From contig NW_003546451.1 of assembly GCF_000090795.2 (NCBI RefSeq), positions 56,440-99,275 of the forward strand: DNA of 42,836 bases. The letters are read 5' to 3'. Made by a program: the position numbers and the translations under genes. Below, in pieces: positions 20,138 through 33,090 of this stretch. This DNA comes from Amphimedon queenslandica. Taxonomy: Eukaryota > Porifera > Demospongiae > Haplosclerida > Niphatidae. The notes under the pieces are model-generated. The model had not been told where the DNA came from, made no database searches, and saw nothing but the letters and a program-made list of their open reading frames with translations. Within the stretch, counting starts at the first letter, position 1. Each line of letters begins with the position of its first letter.

Positions 20138-23100
20138 ATGGCCGCCCCAACTCAACCTGTGGATGGCTTTTATTTTGACGAGCTCTCGAAGATAAGAGTA
20201 CTAGACCCGAGTGCAGCTAACAATACAGAGAACCTAAGAGATGAGTGCAAGGATTTTGTGGACAGTAGGTCACATTAAGATGGTATAATTAATTTTTTTT
20301 TGTATCTTAATTTTCACAGAGATATCTAGTTTCCAGTCTTTAGTGGGAGGCTTCATTGAAATGGTTGACCTTCTTGCCCGTCAAGTTGAAGAAGAGAAGA
20401 CAAAAGTATGCCACGCGATACATATCATTCGGCCAAAACCTGATATGCCTTGAAAATGCATATAATTTTACATAAAATAATAGCATGTGAAGACATGTAT
20501 AATTATGGGATTACCTGATGTTACTTTTAGGCGATTGGTGCTAGGACTCATCTCCAGTCAATTGCTAAACAGAGAGAAGCACAAAAGAGGCAAATACATT
20601 CACTCATTGCAGAGAAAAAGACGCAACTGGAAAGGTAATGAGAGAGAGAGAGAGAGAGAGAGAAGAGGAGAGGGAGAGAGAGAGAGAGAGAGAGGGTGGG
20701 AGGGAGGGTTGTATGTGCTTTAATGCAATGGGGAAAGAAGAAAAGAAATTAGGAGAGAGAAGGAGAGTGTGGGAGAAGAGATGTACATGTATGTACAAAA
20801 AATAGCTCTGAAATTGATGTTACTGATTGCTCAATCATTCGTATAATTAAAAAAGAATGCTGGAATTAATATACTACTTATCAAGCAGCCTACCTCCATA
20901 TTGATACATAGTCCAGTGTAATGACAGTACTGCCATAAAAGAGGCAGATGGGACATCATTATTTGCAGGGCCTTGTGTTTCATACTTTGCATACTCTGCA
21001 TTAGCTGAATATTGTTTTACTTGAGTACATGTACATGTATAGCAAATTGTTCCCATGTACATTTACCATTTGAGGCTATTTTGTGGTTTCATAGCAAAAT
21101 TAGCTCCTATTGATCTATATTGATGTCACTATGCTAGTGTGTAATAAGTTTGAGCTGATTTCATTTTGTTTTCATTAAACTGAATCATAATAGATTACTA
21201 TGACCCATGGCTATAAAATAGAGCTACAATGTATATTTACTGTTACTGCCTGAACTATTCCTAGAATTGCAATACTAGTTTCAGTTAATAATTATTTTTT
21301 AGTTTCCTGTGTGATTCAACCTCTGGCATGACATTTGAACAGAATTATTACGACGCTTTAAAATCTGTTAAGAGACTAATTGACTAACATCATTGTAACA
21401 TTACATAACACACATAGCCCTAAGCTATTGTTATGCTTCTCCTTGTCATCATGCTTTCATACTTTACAGTTTCCTCTAATAACTGATAATGCTAGTCCTC
21501 TACAAACTACTCTACGTTATTCTACTCTACATATACATGTAGTATATGCAGCATGTGTAGCTTCTGTTCATTTTTATTGTGGATTTTATAAGATTGTGAT
21601 TAGCATCTTAATACGACGAAGCCAGCATGTGTCGGTAAATTGACCACTAACGAGGCCACTGCTTATAGTATCCTTATAGTAGTAAAAAGGCAAGTTGTAT
21701 GGCATAGTAGGACTAGTTTTGGCATTTCCTATTTAAGAAGAGATTCATTAATTAAACGAGTGGCTTATAGTAAATGTGAACCAACTCTACTCAGTCTCTC
21801 TCTGCTATCTAATTATCATTAATCACTTTTAATCGGTTATGAAATATTTTGATATTAAAATGATGTATAGACAGCCTGTCTCTGTAGTAAGGTACTGTAT
21901 CAACTTCAACTCCTCCAGACATTGATGGTCCCACTATATATAATCCGCTAAGTACACTGATCATACAAATCCACTTCACAGCTCATCACATTAGCCATTT
22001 AACAGCTTTCATAGAGGACAATTATAAAGAGAGAGAGAGTGGAGAAGAAGGGAGGAAAGAATGAATGGAGAGAGAGGAGGAGTAGAGAAGAACAAAGGAG
22101 AGGATTACATGGCTCTTAAACATAAGGAGCAGCACACATAATCCTGAGGTGTCACTTATGCAGAGTATGCAGCTATAGGCAGCCTGCATTCGTGACAAGG
22201 CGTAGGCATTAACCCTACAACTCCCAACTAGCATATACACATTGTACACACGTACATGGAGCACTTTATATTATTCATATATTGATTGTGTTTGTGTGTA
22301 TCAATAGGTTGGTCAGTGAAGCATATTTTGTACATCCTGTGAATGCATTCCTAAAGGATTAGGTCATCACCATTGACTTAATGGAAAGAAGGAGAGAGTA
22401 GTGTAGTAGTAGCTGTACTATGGATTATAGCCCATTTGAAAGCTGATCCTTTAAATTTCACATGTTCTAAGCTTGCTGCCTTGTATATATAATGTATATA
22501 AGTGTCTACCCAGTATTTTAAGTTAATGATTACACTGATATTTGAGTGTCTTAGCCTGTATATGTCTTCAGCCAGTCTATTGTGGTTGGGGAACACAGGA
22601 AGTTTGCGGTCCATTCATTTGTGACCTTGCGTTTCTTGTATAATCACATCTCAGTTTATAACACATTGACATTGTGTCTAGTGCATGTTACAGTACACAG
22701 ACAAATCAGTTAATCAGATAGACCCTGTCAGGTAGACACTCATTTTGTATACATTACCTAATCTGTATAGAATGCAGTGTGCTTGATTTGCATGTAGATT
22801 CATTTGCACACAAGCTAATCAAAGCTGACAAACAGTTGCTGACACAAATTGGTCAGGGAGGCACACATACACACACACATAACCTTTATTCATGATCACA
22901 CAATGATTGTCATAAAGACTTTAACCTCATACACTATAAACTTAATACTGATTCACATGCCCATTATCGACTTGTTTAAAATGTGCACTTATAAAATTCT
23001 TGATAAATCCATCAATATACTTTATACATGTACTCTTTGCTGTCAACAGCCTTTTCCTATTCACAGCCTAGGACAGTTTACTTAATTTGTACTACAGCAT

Positions 23101-23768
23101 CAATGGATGCTTGCCAATTGCCAAATTATAGCTTATAGTTGCAATTTTCAAATTGAAGGAGAGAGAGGAGAGGACAAAGAAAGAAAGTACATGTGTATGT
23201 ACAGTACAAGTCAAAAAAAGGCTAAGTAGGGTACAGTAGAGAAGAGAATCTTGAAGGTAGTTCGTAGGTACTTTGCTACTCTTCGTTACTCTTCGCTGCA
23301 CTATGCTGCAATCCCACCCAATCATATGTACTGTAGTAGAACTTGTAGATGATTCTTTTGGCTGTCTGTGCTCTCCAAGTTCATCTATAATGCCACTCTC
23401 TCCTTCTAGAAGCCGTTTAGGATGTTTTTTGCTCCATTCTACTGTCCTGCTACTGTCGCAGTAAGCATGAGCAGAGTAGGAGCAACGAACTACTTACACA
23501 AAAGTAGAGTAACTGCTGGGTAGCTACTTAGCCTTTTTTTAATATGTACTGTGTATGTGTATGTACATGCAAGTATTAAACTTTGTGTTTATTGTAATGT
23601 ACAGGAAAGAACATTAAGTTGAACCATGTGCCGTGTACACATGTACATGTACATGCACCTTATAAACTTAACTAGTGCTTAATTTATTCTTTTAGAATGA
23701 GGCTGGAGTATGAGTCACTGCAGCAAATCGAAAAAGAGCAAAGAGACTTTATTGAGGATTTCGGTTAA
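20138..23768 (+). CDS. IFT20: Intraflagellar transport protein 20
   Basis: Subunit of the IFT-B complex that also works at the Golgi in sorting ciliary membrane proteins. Four exons in phase: 20138-20264, 20320-20405, 20531-20634, 23696-23768, giving 129 residues (human 132). Matches along the whole length: [88 protein letters not shown]. Mostly coiled coil, as expected. The first three exons are tight, but intron 3 is 3.06 kb, long for this window, and starts with a GA tract. Expressed from the divergent promoter shared with ACOX3, with an X-box. The start context CAAGATGGCCGC fits the TISU/YY1 pattern closely. Confidence 0.96.
20635..23695. other. IFT20 intron 3 (3.06 kb)
   Basis: Begins with a GA microsatellite (20640-20694). 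Contains a part-unit of the 187-bp repeat type (about 21090-21170), a GA-rich stretch near 22030-22085 and an inverted-repeat element at 23201-23552. No nested gene was recognised; the open frames in it look like noise. Confidence 0.6.
23201..23552. mobile_element. 352-bp inverted-repeat element in IFT20 intron 3
   Basis: The ends are inverted copies of about 28 bases: ACAGTACA..T.AAAAAAAGGC continuing TAAGTA at 23201-23228 and its complement at 23525-23552. Inside there are CTACTCTTCG repeats and partial inverted similarity continuing inward. No coding frame. Likely a non-autonomous DNA transposon; target duplication not clear. Confidence 0.75.
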
Positions 23769-24110
23769 ATTACAATGTACAATGATATTAATTATTATCA
23801 TTAAATATAGTTATCATAATAAAAAATAATAATGATGATATTAATAAAAATACAATAATGAAAGTCTTTTTTTCCATCTCATTTAATGCCACTTTTCTGA
23901 TCAAAATGGGTAGATGACCAACTGTGCAGCCTTCATTGACATAAAGAATAATAATGATAGCGATAATAATAATAATTATACATGTAGTTAGAATAAAATA
24001 ATAATAAACTTTAAAAATGTATGGCTGGTAGCTACAGTGCATGTGAATGAGTGAGAGAAATAAATAGAAAGGTAATGTGGAGTAAAGGGAGGGAGAGGGG
24101 GAGAGAAGTT
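23769..24110. other. Convergent spacer of IFT20 and globin
   Basis: AT-rich tail-to-tail region with ATT/AAT runs. No further gene or element seen. Confidence 0.5.
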
Positions 24111-26501
24111 TTAATCTTCTTGTGCTTCTTTCAGTCCTTCTTTCATTTTAGCAGTGACAACAGAGTACAAAAGAGTCCAAGCTTTTTTTGCTTCGTCATT
24201 AAATTCTTTACCAAGTGCCACCCCTAGTGCATGAACTAGGGCTTCACCAACATGCTAGAGGAGAGAGAGAGAGACAGAGAGAGAAGGTATATTAGCTTTC
24301 ATTTCTCAGAAGAGAAGAAGATACAATCTGGTAGATAATCCATCCAGTTGTATTATAATACCATTCATTCTACAACCTTAAATTTCTCTCTGCATTTTTA
24401 ATCACAAACACTCCACTTCCTGTATTGGCAAGCCAACTAATGCCCTCCATACGCACACATGTACCATACAAAACACACAAGTATTAATATCTAAGACGCT
24501 CCCTCACTAGTCAGAAGTGGTCTTATAGTAAATACTAATAGTCACTAGGCCATAAAACTTAATCAACTTGCTACACATAATGCACTTGGTTCACTTGAAC
24601 AGATTCTTCCTCGTGTCCCATGATGTATATGTCATTTTGGTAGTGGGCATCCCCTCTCCCTCTACCAAGGCTTCTACTACATCTCTCACCTTCCTCTTTC
24701 ACACTGATGCTATAGAGCACATGCACTAGGCTGCATAGCAACTCTTTAATTGAGAGTCCAGAGGAGTAAAGCTTGTTTGGATAAGAGCACTATCAATTTC
24801 CTGCATGCAAATAGTTGGGTAAACAGTGCAGACCTCTCTCTCTCTCTCTCCCTCTTAAGCTAAATCATAGCTCACGTTTAATTGTACCTAAACCCCACAC
24901 ACACACAAACACTGGACTATGCCTCACAACAGTATTTATGTGAACTGCTGTGCTGGAGGCAGTGGAATATCTCACATGAATAATCTCAGATTATCATGAA
25001 TATCGATAATACACTCTACGATACAAGTATTATATAACTATATCAGGCAAGCTGGGGGGTATTTCATTTTTCTTATTATATATCTTACATCAAAGTCCTC
25101 AGGCTTTAGGCCCTGCATAGCATGAGCCATTCCCAGGTCTACAAGTGCTTCTACAAGTTTCTCCATTTCTCCTCCTAAGAGGAGAGTTATTGCAAGATCA
25201 ATGGTCTCCATGACCTGGAGGGAATGCTTGAGGAATGACTCCGAGTCTTCGAGCTCTTCATATGGAACGTCTCTGAATGGGAACTTGTCTCTCACCGAAA
25301 CATCAATCTGGAAAAGCCTGCAGGATGGTGTAATAGTGTGTGTGTGTGTGTGTACGAGCAGAAAGGAGTGAAGGAAGAAGAGATAATGAGAAATCGAAAG
25401 AAAAACAACAATACAGGAATGACAAACTTGTATAATGGACAGAAAAACAAAAATATAAGCAAGAGAATACATTTGTGAATGTGCACGAATGACAGTATGG
25501 GATGTTCACGAGAAATATAACCTAATGTTATACATGATTGTGATTGCATGAGCATTAATTGGTTATAATATAAATGGGATTGAGAGAAAGGGGAAGAAAG
25601 AGTGAAAAAGTAGGAGAGAAATGAGAGAGAAAGGAGAGGGAGGGAAGAGAAGGCGAGTAATAAAGTCTAATTATAATTTGAGAGTACAAACTCCATCAGA
25701 AACCATACATGTTACTCAATGTTAAATCACTGAAACAGTACAAGAGTGTCAACCTAAGATAACATCCTGTGCTAAGCAAGCTTTATAACAACAGTAAATC
25801 TGCGTCCAATTTACATTAAAAGTGCTAAAACTCAATATGCATACTCTATACTTATTTACTACTGCCCTAGTTAGCATGGCCATACTATAGGATGGGGATT
25901 AAACCACTCTTAGTATAATCCAATTACATGTGTCTCTAAGTAGTGTCAGTGTAAATCAGGTCAGTATTAAGCACAAGGTCTATTGCATGCAAGCTAGTGA
26001 GGCTACAGAAAGGAAGCTGCTTGATTTGTCTAGCATGTATAGCTTGTTCTCAAACAAATCATGACATAATGCAATTTAGTGACCGGATCACAGTATACTG
26101 ACTTTAAGAACATGATGTTTCCTGCTCCTTGCAAATCCTTTTTGACCACCTTCCATGTTGACTCAATGAGAGCTACTTGAGCTGATGTTAACTACAAAAC
26201 AATTAGCACAAGTACACACTAACAAAGGGCAGAATGCAGAATAGATAATAATAATAATAATAATAATAATAACACCAGTAGCATTAAAACACAGGCTCAT
26301 AGTAATAATTCAATTAGCCTCTATATTTTCCCAATCATATCGAGTATCTGTATACAGACTGTAATGTTTCAAAGAGGTATTTGGCTTTTCCTAGACTGCA
26401 CTGTAGTCTACTGCATGCACTACTGAAGGAAACTAGGGCTTTGTTTGCTGATCAGGTCTTTCCAAAAAGCTACAAAGCAGGCTCTACTCACTTACCGACA
26501 T
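24111..26501 (-). CDS. Globin (neuroglobin/cytoglobin-like, 3/3 fold)
   Basis: Four exons in phase: 26496-26501 (ATGTCG), 26103-26191, 25089-25317, 24111-24254; 155 residues. Matches animal globins along the length: SAQVALIESTWKVV (helix A), FPFRD with the CD1 phenylalanine (F44 or F46), distal histidine H63 (E7, FLKHSLQVM), proximal histidine H97 (F8, MAHAMQGLKPEDF), helix G HVGEALVHALG, helix H AWTLLYSVVTAKMKEG. Heme binding is therefore expected. Introns 2 and 3 sit at B12.2 (after residue 32, phase 2) and G7.0 (between 108 and 109, phase 0), the ancestral animal globin positions. No N-terminal glycine for myristoylation and no signal peptide, so probably cytosolic. Function (O2 storage, redox or NO chemistry) cannot be told from sequence. 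Confidence 0.93.
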
Positions 26502-26859
26502 TACTGCTGCTGCTCTGTGAAGATCCTTACTATCTGCCAAACAGAAACACTTGTCTAGCAGGTCAGCTCAAGCCTACGACTACACCTCGGTCAAGTCACA
26601 GTTGCGAGAACAAACGGAATGCGAAGTGAGCTGATATTTATAAGCTTCAATTAATATAGCCACGCCTGTATAGGGCAACGCATAAATAGGCAAAGTTTGG
26701 GAAGAAAAAATTGAAATAATAATGTAATTTAACAAAGAGATGGTATAGTAGTGATTCTTGCTTGGAAAGCCAAGGCAGTGGAGGGGAAGAAATAATAGAA
26801 AAATCAATCACACACAATATTAATACAAATGAATGATATAAAAACAAAAGGTTCCGGTC
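26502..26859. other. Spacer between BACURD and globin genes
   Basis: Contains the globin leader and promoter and the BACURD 3' untranslated region, both on the minus strand. No recognisable motif beyond AT-rich sequence. Confidence 0.45.
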
Positions 26860-27254
26860 TTAGGATGGGAACTGTTGCGACTGAGCTGGTTGATCTTCGG
26901 ATAGAAAACCCTCTGGGGTTCTATTTCGCCGCGTCCGAGACGTAGGCTCAATATGAGCAGTGCGAGCTATACCAGTGTCTTCACCTCGAATTCCTTCATA
27001 CAGCATTATATTGAGAGTCTCTTCAAGGATCTTAGCCTCTGGGAATTCTATCTTAGTGTGCTTGCGATCAGTGGCATAGACTATGGACTCACAGCAGACC
27101 TCGGCTACTTTGCGGGCATTTCCATAAAATGCCCAGCAGCATATCTCGCCGCGACCCACTATGTCTTTTATAAATTTTATTCTAGAGGAGAAACGAACGG
27201 AGAGTTTGTCAAATAGTTCTATGTTCTTGAGAAGATTGTCATCCGAATTACTGT

Positions 27255-27316
<62 letters not shown>

Positions 27317-29940
27317 GAATAGAAAATCAAAGATCACAAATAACTTACGGCGTATATGAGTATTTGTTGCTGCCACGATTATACAGTAATTTGACCACCG
27401 GCTACAAAAATAAATGCAAACAAAGTCAAATCAGAAATGAACCAAACGCTTCCTTGCCAAAGACACTAGCCAGCCAGCAATACATAATAGCAAAGGCAGA
27501 GTGTACACATAACGCATTGAGTGCCTGACATGTTTACGTTACACTTGTCAATCAGTGGGTAACTGTTAGTTTTACAGGCAAATACCGAGAATTGCATTAA
27601 ATATAATAATATCCTTTTCGTGCATCCTAAGTGGATGTTCACACAACTGGGCTAAACTGTAACCATATCATTAGTAGTAGTTTATAGCACACCTTCTCTG
27701 TTGATATTAAGCACAGTTTATTTTGCTTTTAAATTACAGCTTTAAAATCAAAATACAGCATCCCCTGAGGCAGCTTAATTTGCTACTAAGTTTAGTGCTA
27801 GGTTTAGAGTTCAGGCTACATAAAATGTCATCTGATATTGAAGGGTAGTCCCTCTTTATTGGTGTGACATTCAAGGTCACTAAATATTATTTCTCTTCTT
27901 CCTTACTTTGCTTGATGACGATACAATGAGGTGTTCTTCTTCTGGAGAAGTTATGACCGGCACTCTACAGCCTGGCTCATACTCATCTTTCAATTTGGCC
28001 AGTTGGAGCTCAACAGCATCCGATAAATCATCGATAAGATAAAATCTAGAACATTATAAAAATAATGTCATTATTGCATAATAAAATGATAATGATGCAG
28101 GCTATTTTTCTAGCATAAATTCTACTACAATACATTTGTTACTACAATAAACCAATGGCCAGCAACATGATACATGATGGGCTATTGCTGTTCACAGCAA
28201 ATACATGTACATGTCATTCCTATCCTCCTACTATCAATGTACATGTACATGTACATGTACATGTACATGTACATGTATGTGTAGGATCACTGCTGTCACA
28301 ATGTCCTTCATATGTTGAGAATCATGTACAATGTAATTGGGTCGTTCCAATGATTCCATTATGTATACTACATTCGCATTGCTCTTATTCTAGTGATGCA
28401 GCAATAATAATATATCTTTATATTCTATCTCCTCCCTCCCTCTCTCCCCCCCTCTCTCACTTTGCTTCAGCTAGGAGCTCGGTACATTCTTTCTTTGATT
28501 CGGGGAGGGCGACTGAGCCGTCTCTTAGGAAATTCAATATTAATCCAAAGTGTTTCCCACTTCTATCAATCAGTACCCATCCTATAATAAATAAAGACAG
28601 TGATACAAAAGTTTTTATAGAGTAGCACAGCACTACATACACACACACACACACACACACAGAGCAAATAGTGCCACTGGGGAATTTCACTACAAATATA
28701 TTAAAGGAGATACAGCTTATAGTAGCTATAATTAAAAAAAATACTTTTCTATACAATCATTGATAGCAATAGTCCTTATGGCTTATAAAAGTTTGAGGCA
28801 ATTCCAACTGCATTTATTGAGATGCCAAAACGCCTAACTTTACACTATTGACATGAACTTATTATAAACAATCTTATGAATAAAGAAAACAATTACAATG
28901 CTATCATTACTAGTGAGTGGGTGGATATACTTTATTGAAACTAGCAAGTAAACAATTTAAAATAAAAATACACAAAACAAGTTAACGTAACAGCAAACAA
29001 GTGTATATCCATACATACACAGTGCATAGAATTCAAAAGTTGCTAAAAATGAAATTACTATTTTTCTCTGTGTTGTTGGCAAGGAGAAAATTTGGCGGAA
29101 AGCCAAATGTCAGTGCTAGGGTGGGAAATTCAACAAATTATTGCTAGGCAACGAATGAGAATTACCAGAATTGTATATTTACACCAATCTATACAACAAC
29201 CCGTGAACATATTTATAATGTAGCAGGACATACAAAAACAAAACCTTTGATAATAAAAATGATAATAATAATTATTATTAATTACTAAATATTAATTTTT
29301 TCGAAACTAAGTGTTTAATATTATATCGATGGGCCCCTGACCTCTAATTGTACTATATAGGTTCGTAAATTTTATGGTGTTATAAATTATTGTATTCACA
29401 TTTTCTCTCTAATTTTTATAAAACGACAGACAATGTATAAAGCAGGCACTTTCTTAAGACCGTCTTTTTTGTGCTTAACAATAAAATAAAACATCCCAGA
29501 AATAACGTATAAATCACACCCCCAAAAAACTTCCACCATAAACTAGTAAGACCCCATTCCACACTACATTAATTACCATCTTCGTCAGTCTGGAGCTCCA
29601 TTCTACCACTAAACATTGCCCTAAGCATGTTATCTTCCTTGAGAAGTGTCCCCAGGGTCGTAGTGAAGAGTGCACCACCGACATTTAGCTTTATGTACCG
29701 ACTGTGCTCCTTTGTCTGAGCCTTGAGCACACCACTACCTCCACTCTCTCCCTCTTCTTCTCCACTCCCCACGGGGAGATACTCCTCATCTGATGGAGGC
29801 TCTGGTGAGTCTGGAGTTGGGACACACTCCGCCATGACTCTATCTCTCTCTACCTTCTCTTCTTCTGAGATTTGATGATAAAGAATCAACGTGTCTGTAG
29901 GCGCGGCCTCCATTATGAATTTGTCATTTTTAATAGTCAT
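26860..29940 (-). CDS. BACURD-type BTB adaptor (KCTD10/KCTD13/TNFAIP1 family)
   Basis: Substrate adaptor for the CUL3 ubiquitin ligase; vertebrate members control RhoA turnover and the actin skeleton. Five exons in phase: 29577-29940, 28461-28581, 27907-28045, 27349-27401, 26860-27250; 355 residues (human about 313-329). Blocks match strongly: [145 protein letters not shown]. One gene here corresponds to three vertebrate paralogues, so no single symbol is given. It has an unusual 80-residue acidic, proline-rich N-terminal extension before the BTB domain; M10 or M36 are alternative starts. Confidence 0.94.
27253..27313. repeat. (GA)n microsatellite at BACURD last-exon acceptor
   Basis: About 60 bases of nearly pure GA on the plus strand, immediately upstream (in transcript sense, as CU) of the acceptor of the last exon. 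It forms the polypyrimidine tract of that intron. Confidence 0.95.
28198..28278. repeat. (ACATGT)n microsatellite
   Basis: A run of the self-complementary hexamer TGTACA/ACATGT in BACURD intron 2. The same hexamer forms runs at about 8265-8335, 13556-13590, 14873-14910, 17628-17655 and 19198-19270, all in introns. Confidence 0.9.
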
Positions 29941-30021
29941 TATTTGTGTTACTAAAAATAGATTCTATTTATAGAATATCCACTTCATCATTATTCGCCT
30001 GCTACTAAAAATAGAGCCTAT
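29941..30021. other. 81-bp spacer between TBL2 stop and BACURD start
   Basis: Both genes are on the minus strand, TBL2 first. Only 81 bases separate the TBL2 stop from the BACURD start, so the TBL2 3' end and the BACURD promoter must share this space or overlap the flanking exons. No standard AATAAA is present on the minus strand; CTATTTTTAG occurs twice. Confidence 0.6.
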
Positions 30022-33000
30022 TTAAGACGAAGGGAGATCTTTCAATTTCTTCCTATTGAAGAGAAGAGAATACTATAAAGGCACTTAAATGACATAAGAA
30101 CATACTCTATTTCATCCATCTGAGATCTTAAACGAACCTGTAAAAGAAAAAAATAATAACAATTATATTGAAAAATCTCAACTACACACACATGATTTAA
30201 AAGTATTATATATGTATGTACTAGGTTTGATACTTAAGTACTATCATTCAATCTGAACTGAAAGCAGCTGCTGCATGAGCATTCATTTCTTTACTATAAG
30301 AAATGAAATAAGAACTGAGAGACCCAATATTTCACAGATTTTGATGGACTTTGGTAACAAAAAACCTGTGAAAGCTTCATCCTTATCCCACATTCCGATA
30401 AAAGTTAATCCAGTTTTTATTGTCCCAAACTCAACTGGGATATAGTATATATGACATGTACATTCATTCACGCATACAAAACCACTGAGATAAATTTGGT
30501 CTAATTGTTCCATTCATTTAAGGCAAGTCAAATTAGTTTACAGGTAGACAGCAAGTCTAGGCATTTTATTATTGAAATATTAGACAGTGAGATCACCAGA
30601 GTAAACTCATAGACCCCATAGGCACTAATACTGACAAACAAACCAATAATACTACCAGCTGTACTCATGAATAATAAACAATCCCTACAGTATTAATTTA
30701 GGTGCTATTATAGTTACAGAGATTCTATGAGATACTGTGTAACAGCATCTCATCAACTACCACAAACTGTGTAACCAAGAATTCTTGGTGCAACACTATG
30801 GCAAACAGGGTTCTGCCTAGAAAAAAGTTAGAGGTGGTTGGAGACTAATATTGTTCCTTTTAAATTTATGTACGCCATACTAGTATAGACTCCAATATCA
30901 TGCTTTATGTATGGTTATTAGTATTAATTGGATGGTTGGTCTAAGTGATGAACTGGTTGGTTCATTTGTTGAGGTGGTTGTCCCGACCACCCCCGACCAC
31001 CATAGGCAGAACTATGGACAACTATAAACCATGTCAGGAACTGAGCTTTAACTGTAACAATACTAATTACAGCATACAAAAGTTGATGCTGTATAAATAA
31101 AATTAATTAGAGAGAGAAAGGAGGAGAGAGAGTGAACTCTCCATAATATGTACAAATTTATGAAGCACTGCTAACTACTGACCTTCATTGCTTCAGAGCC
31201 AGTCGAAGAAATTTGTAGCTTGAGATCTCTCAATTGTTCCTTCATTCCAGGAGTGTTGTGCCATAATCTAATAAACTTGTCACTGCCACCAGATGATACT
31301 ATATATTGTCCACTGGGGTCAAACAAGAGGCGAGTGATAACAGCTGGAGAAAGAATGCAGAGAGAGAGTGAGAGTGTAACCAAAAATAGTAAATTGTACA
31401 ATAGTTTAAAACACATTTAGGGAGTGACAAAGGTTTGAGTAAAACAATTACACATAGAATGTGTGTGGGATATTTCAGTTCCCATTATACTCTATCATAA
31501 AAGCATATTAAAAATTGGCCTCTGAATTTAAAATAATATTATTTATTACCATTATGAACATCGACAAATGACTCCAGGAGTGACCCAATGATAGAATCAA
31601 AGACATATATGGAATGACCAATGGCGACAGCAATTACCAGTGAATCAGGAGAGAGGGCAATCGTACTGATGTCTTTACTGTTGATATCAATAGGGATTGA
31701 TACAGATAAACTAATATCAAGCAATACTCTAGGGTCCTCGTTTAATGAATAGCTTACTAGAAAAGAGAGAGAGGGAAAGGGAAATATTAATAAAGGCTAA
31801 ATTATGAACTAAAAAATTATTTTTATATTTTTATAAAATATTGTGGTATTACCATCTATATTCCATAACTTGAAAGTAATATCTTTCGACAGAGTCAAAG
31901 CCCTATAATGAAAGTATTTTTAAAAGATTAAAAATAATAAATAATTTTACTTTTTAGAATCTTGAGAGAAAGATACAGACACCACACCAGCCAAGTGTCC
32001 CTTTAAATCCATTGCACGGTTCACCTACAGAATCAAATGCTATTAAAACGATGTACCTATACTAGTGTGTCAATTTACACTTTGAAATTCATCAGACTTC
32101 GAATACACAACTTCCCAGATTTTAACATCAGTTGTAAAACCTTATAGAAAGAGAAAGAGGAGAAAAGGATTAGGGCAGATCAAAAGAAAAGAAAGTAAAT
32201 CTTGACATGTGTCAATTATCATGCCTTACCACAACAGGCAATGAATTTACTACAATGGGAAATGGTTGCCATGTTGTTTGGTGACTGCTTAGTCTCTACT
32301 GTGCATAACTTAACACCTAAAATAATAATAATGATTATTAATAAAGTTAATTCCTCTCTCTCTTCTTTTCTTTTGCTTGCCTTTAACGGTCCACAATGTG
32401 AATGATGTCTCAGAGCAAGACATGATAAATTTACCAGAAGGAGCTATCTCGAGACTCAATACACTTTCATCCTTTGTCTCATCAGTCTACAATGTACATA
32501 AAACAATACTATAGGGTTACATATATAGGGTTCTGCCTAGAAAAAATTAGAGGTGGTTGGAGACTAATATTGTTCCTTTTAAATTTATGTATGCCATACT
32601 AGTAGACTACAATATCATGCTTTATGTATGGCTATTAGTATTAATTGGATGGTTGGTCTAAGTGATGAACTGGTTGGTTCATTTGTTGAGGTGGTTGTCC
32701 TGACCACCCCCAACCACCATAGGCAGAACTATGGACATAACAAGAGTGCATAGTACAAAAGAATAGGACATTATGATAGTAAATAAATACCAAAGGGAAA
32801 CTAAGAGCATTGGTCAGCGAGAGATTCCCCTTTGATTTCATTATCTTGTAAACAATAACATCATTACTGTGTGCAGTTGTCATCAGGACAGCACTGCAGA
32901 CAACAACAGCAAATAAAGAAAGGTTAATTAGTTAATTAATGAGTGATCTCCCTTACGTCCCGTCAGGACTGAAAGCAACATTAGTGCCAATGTCACTGTC

Positions 33001-33054
33001 TTCTATATTGAGACGAGTGTGTCTGAAAGAAAGGACAAAGAGAAAGCGAGAGAG

Positions 33055-33090
<36 letters not shown>

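Noticed and set aside
20874..23464. Several 60-90-codon frames in IFT20 intron 3, considered as nested genes
   Set aside because: No recognisable domain, no splice-linked continuation, and composition like the rest of the intron.
26953..27216. Plus-strand frame over the last BACURD exon
   Set aside because: Antisense shadow of a well-conserved coding exon.
32641..32883. Frame ending YGGWGWSGQPPQQMNQP as a possible TBL2 exon
   Set aside because: The glycine/proline part comes from the repeated intronic element at 32528-32737; the splice donor at 32790 ends the exon before it.
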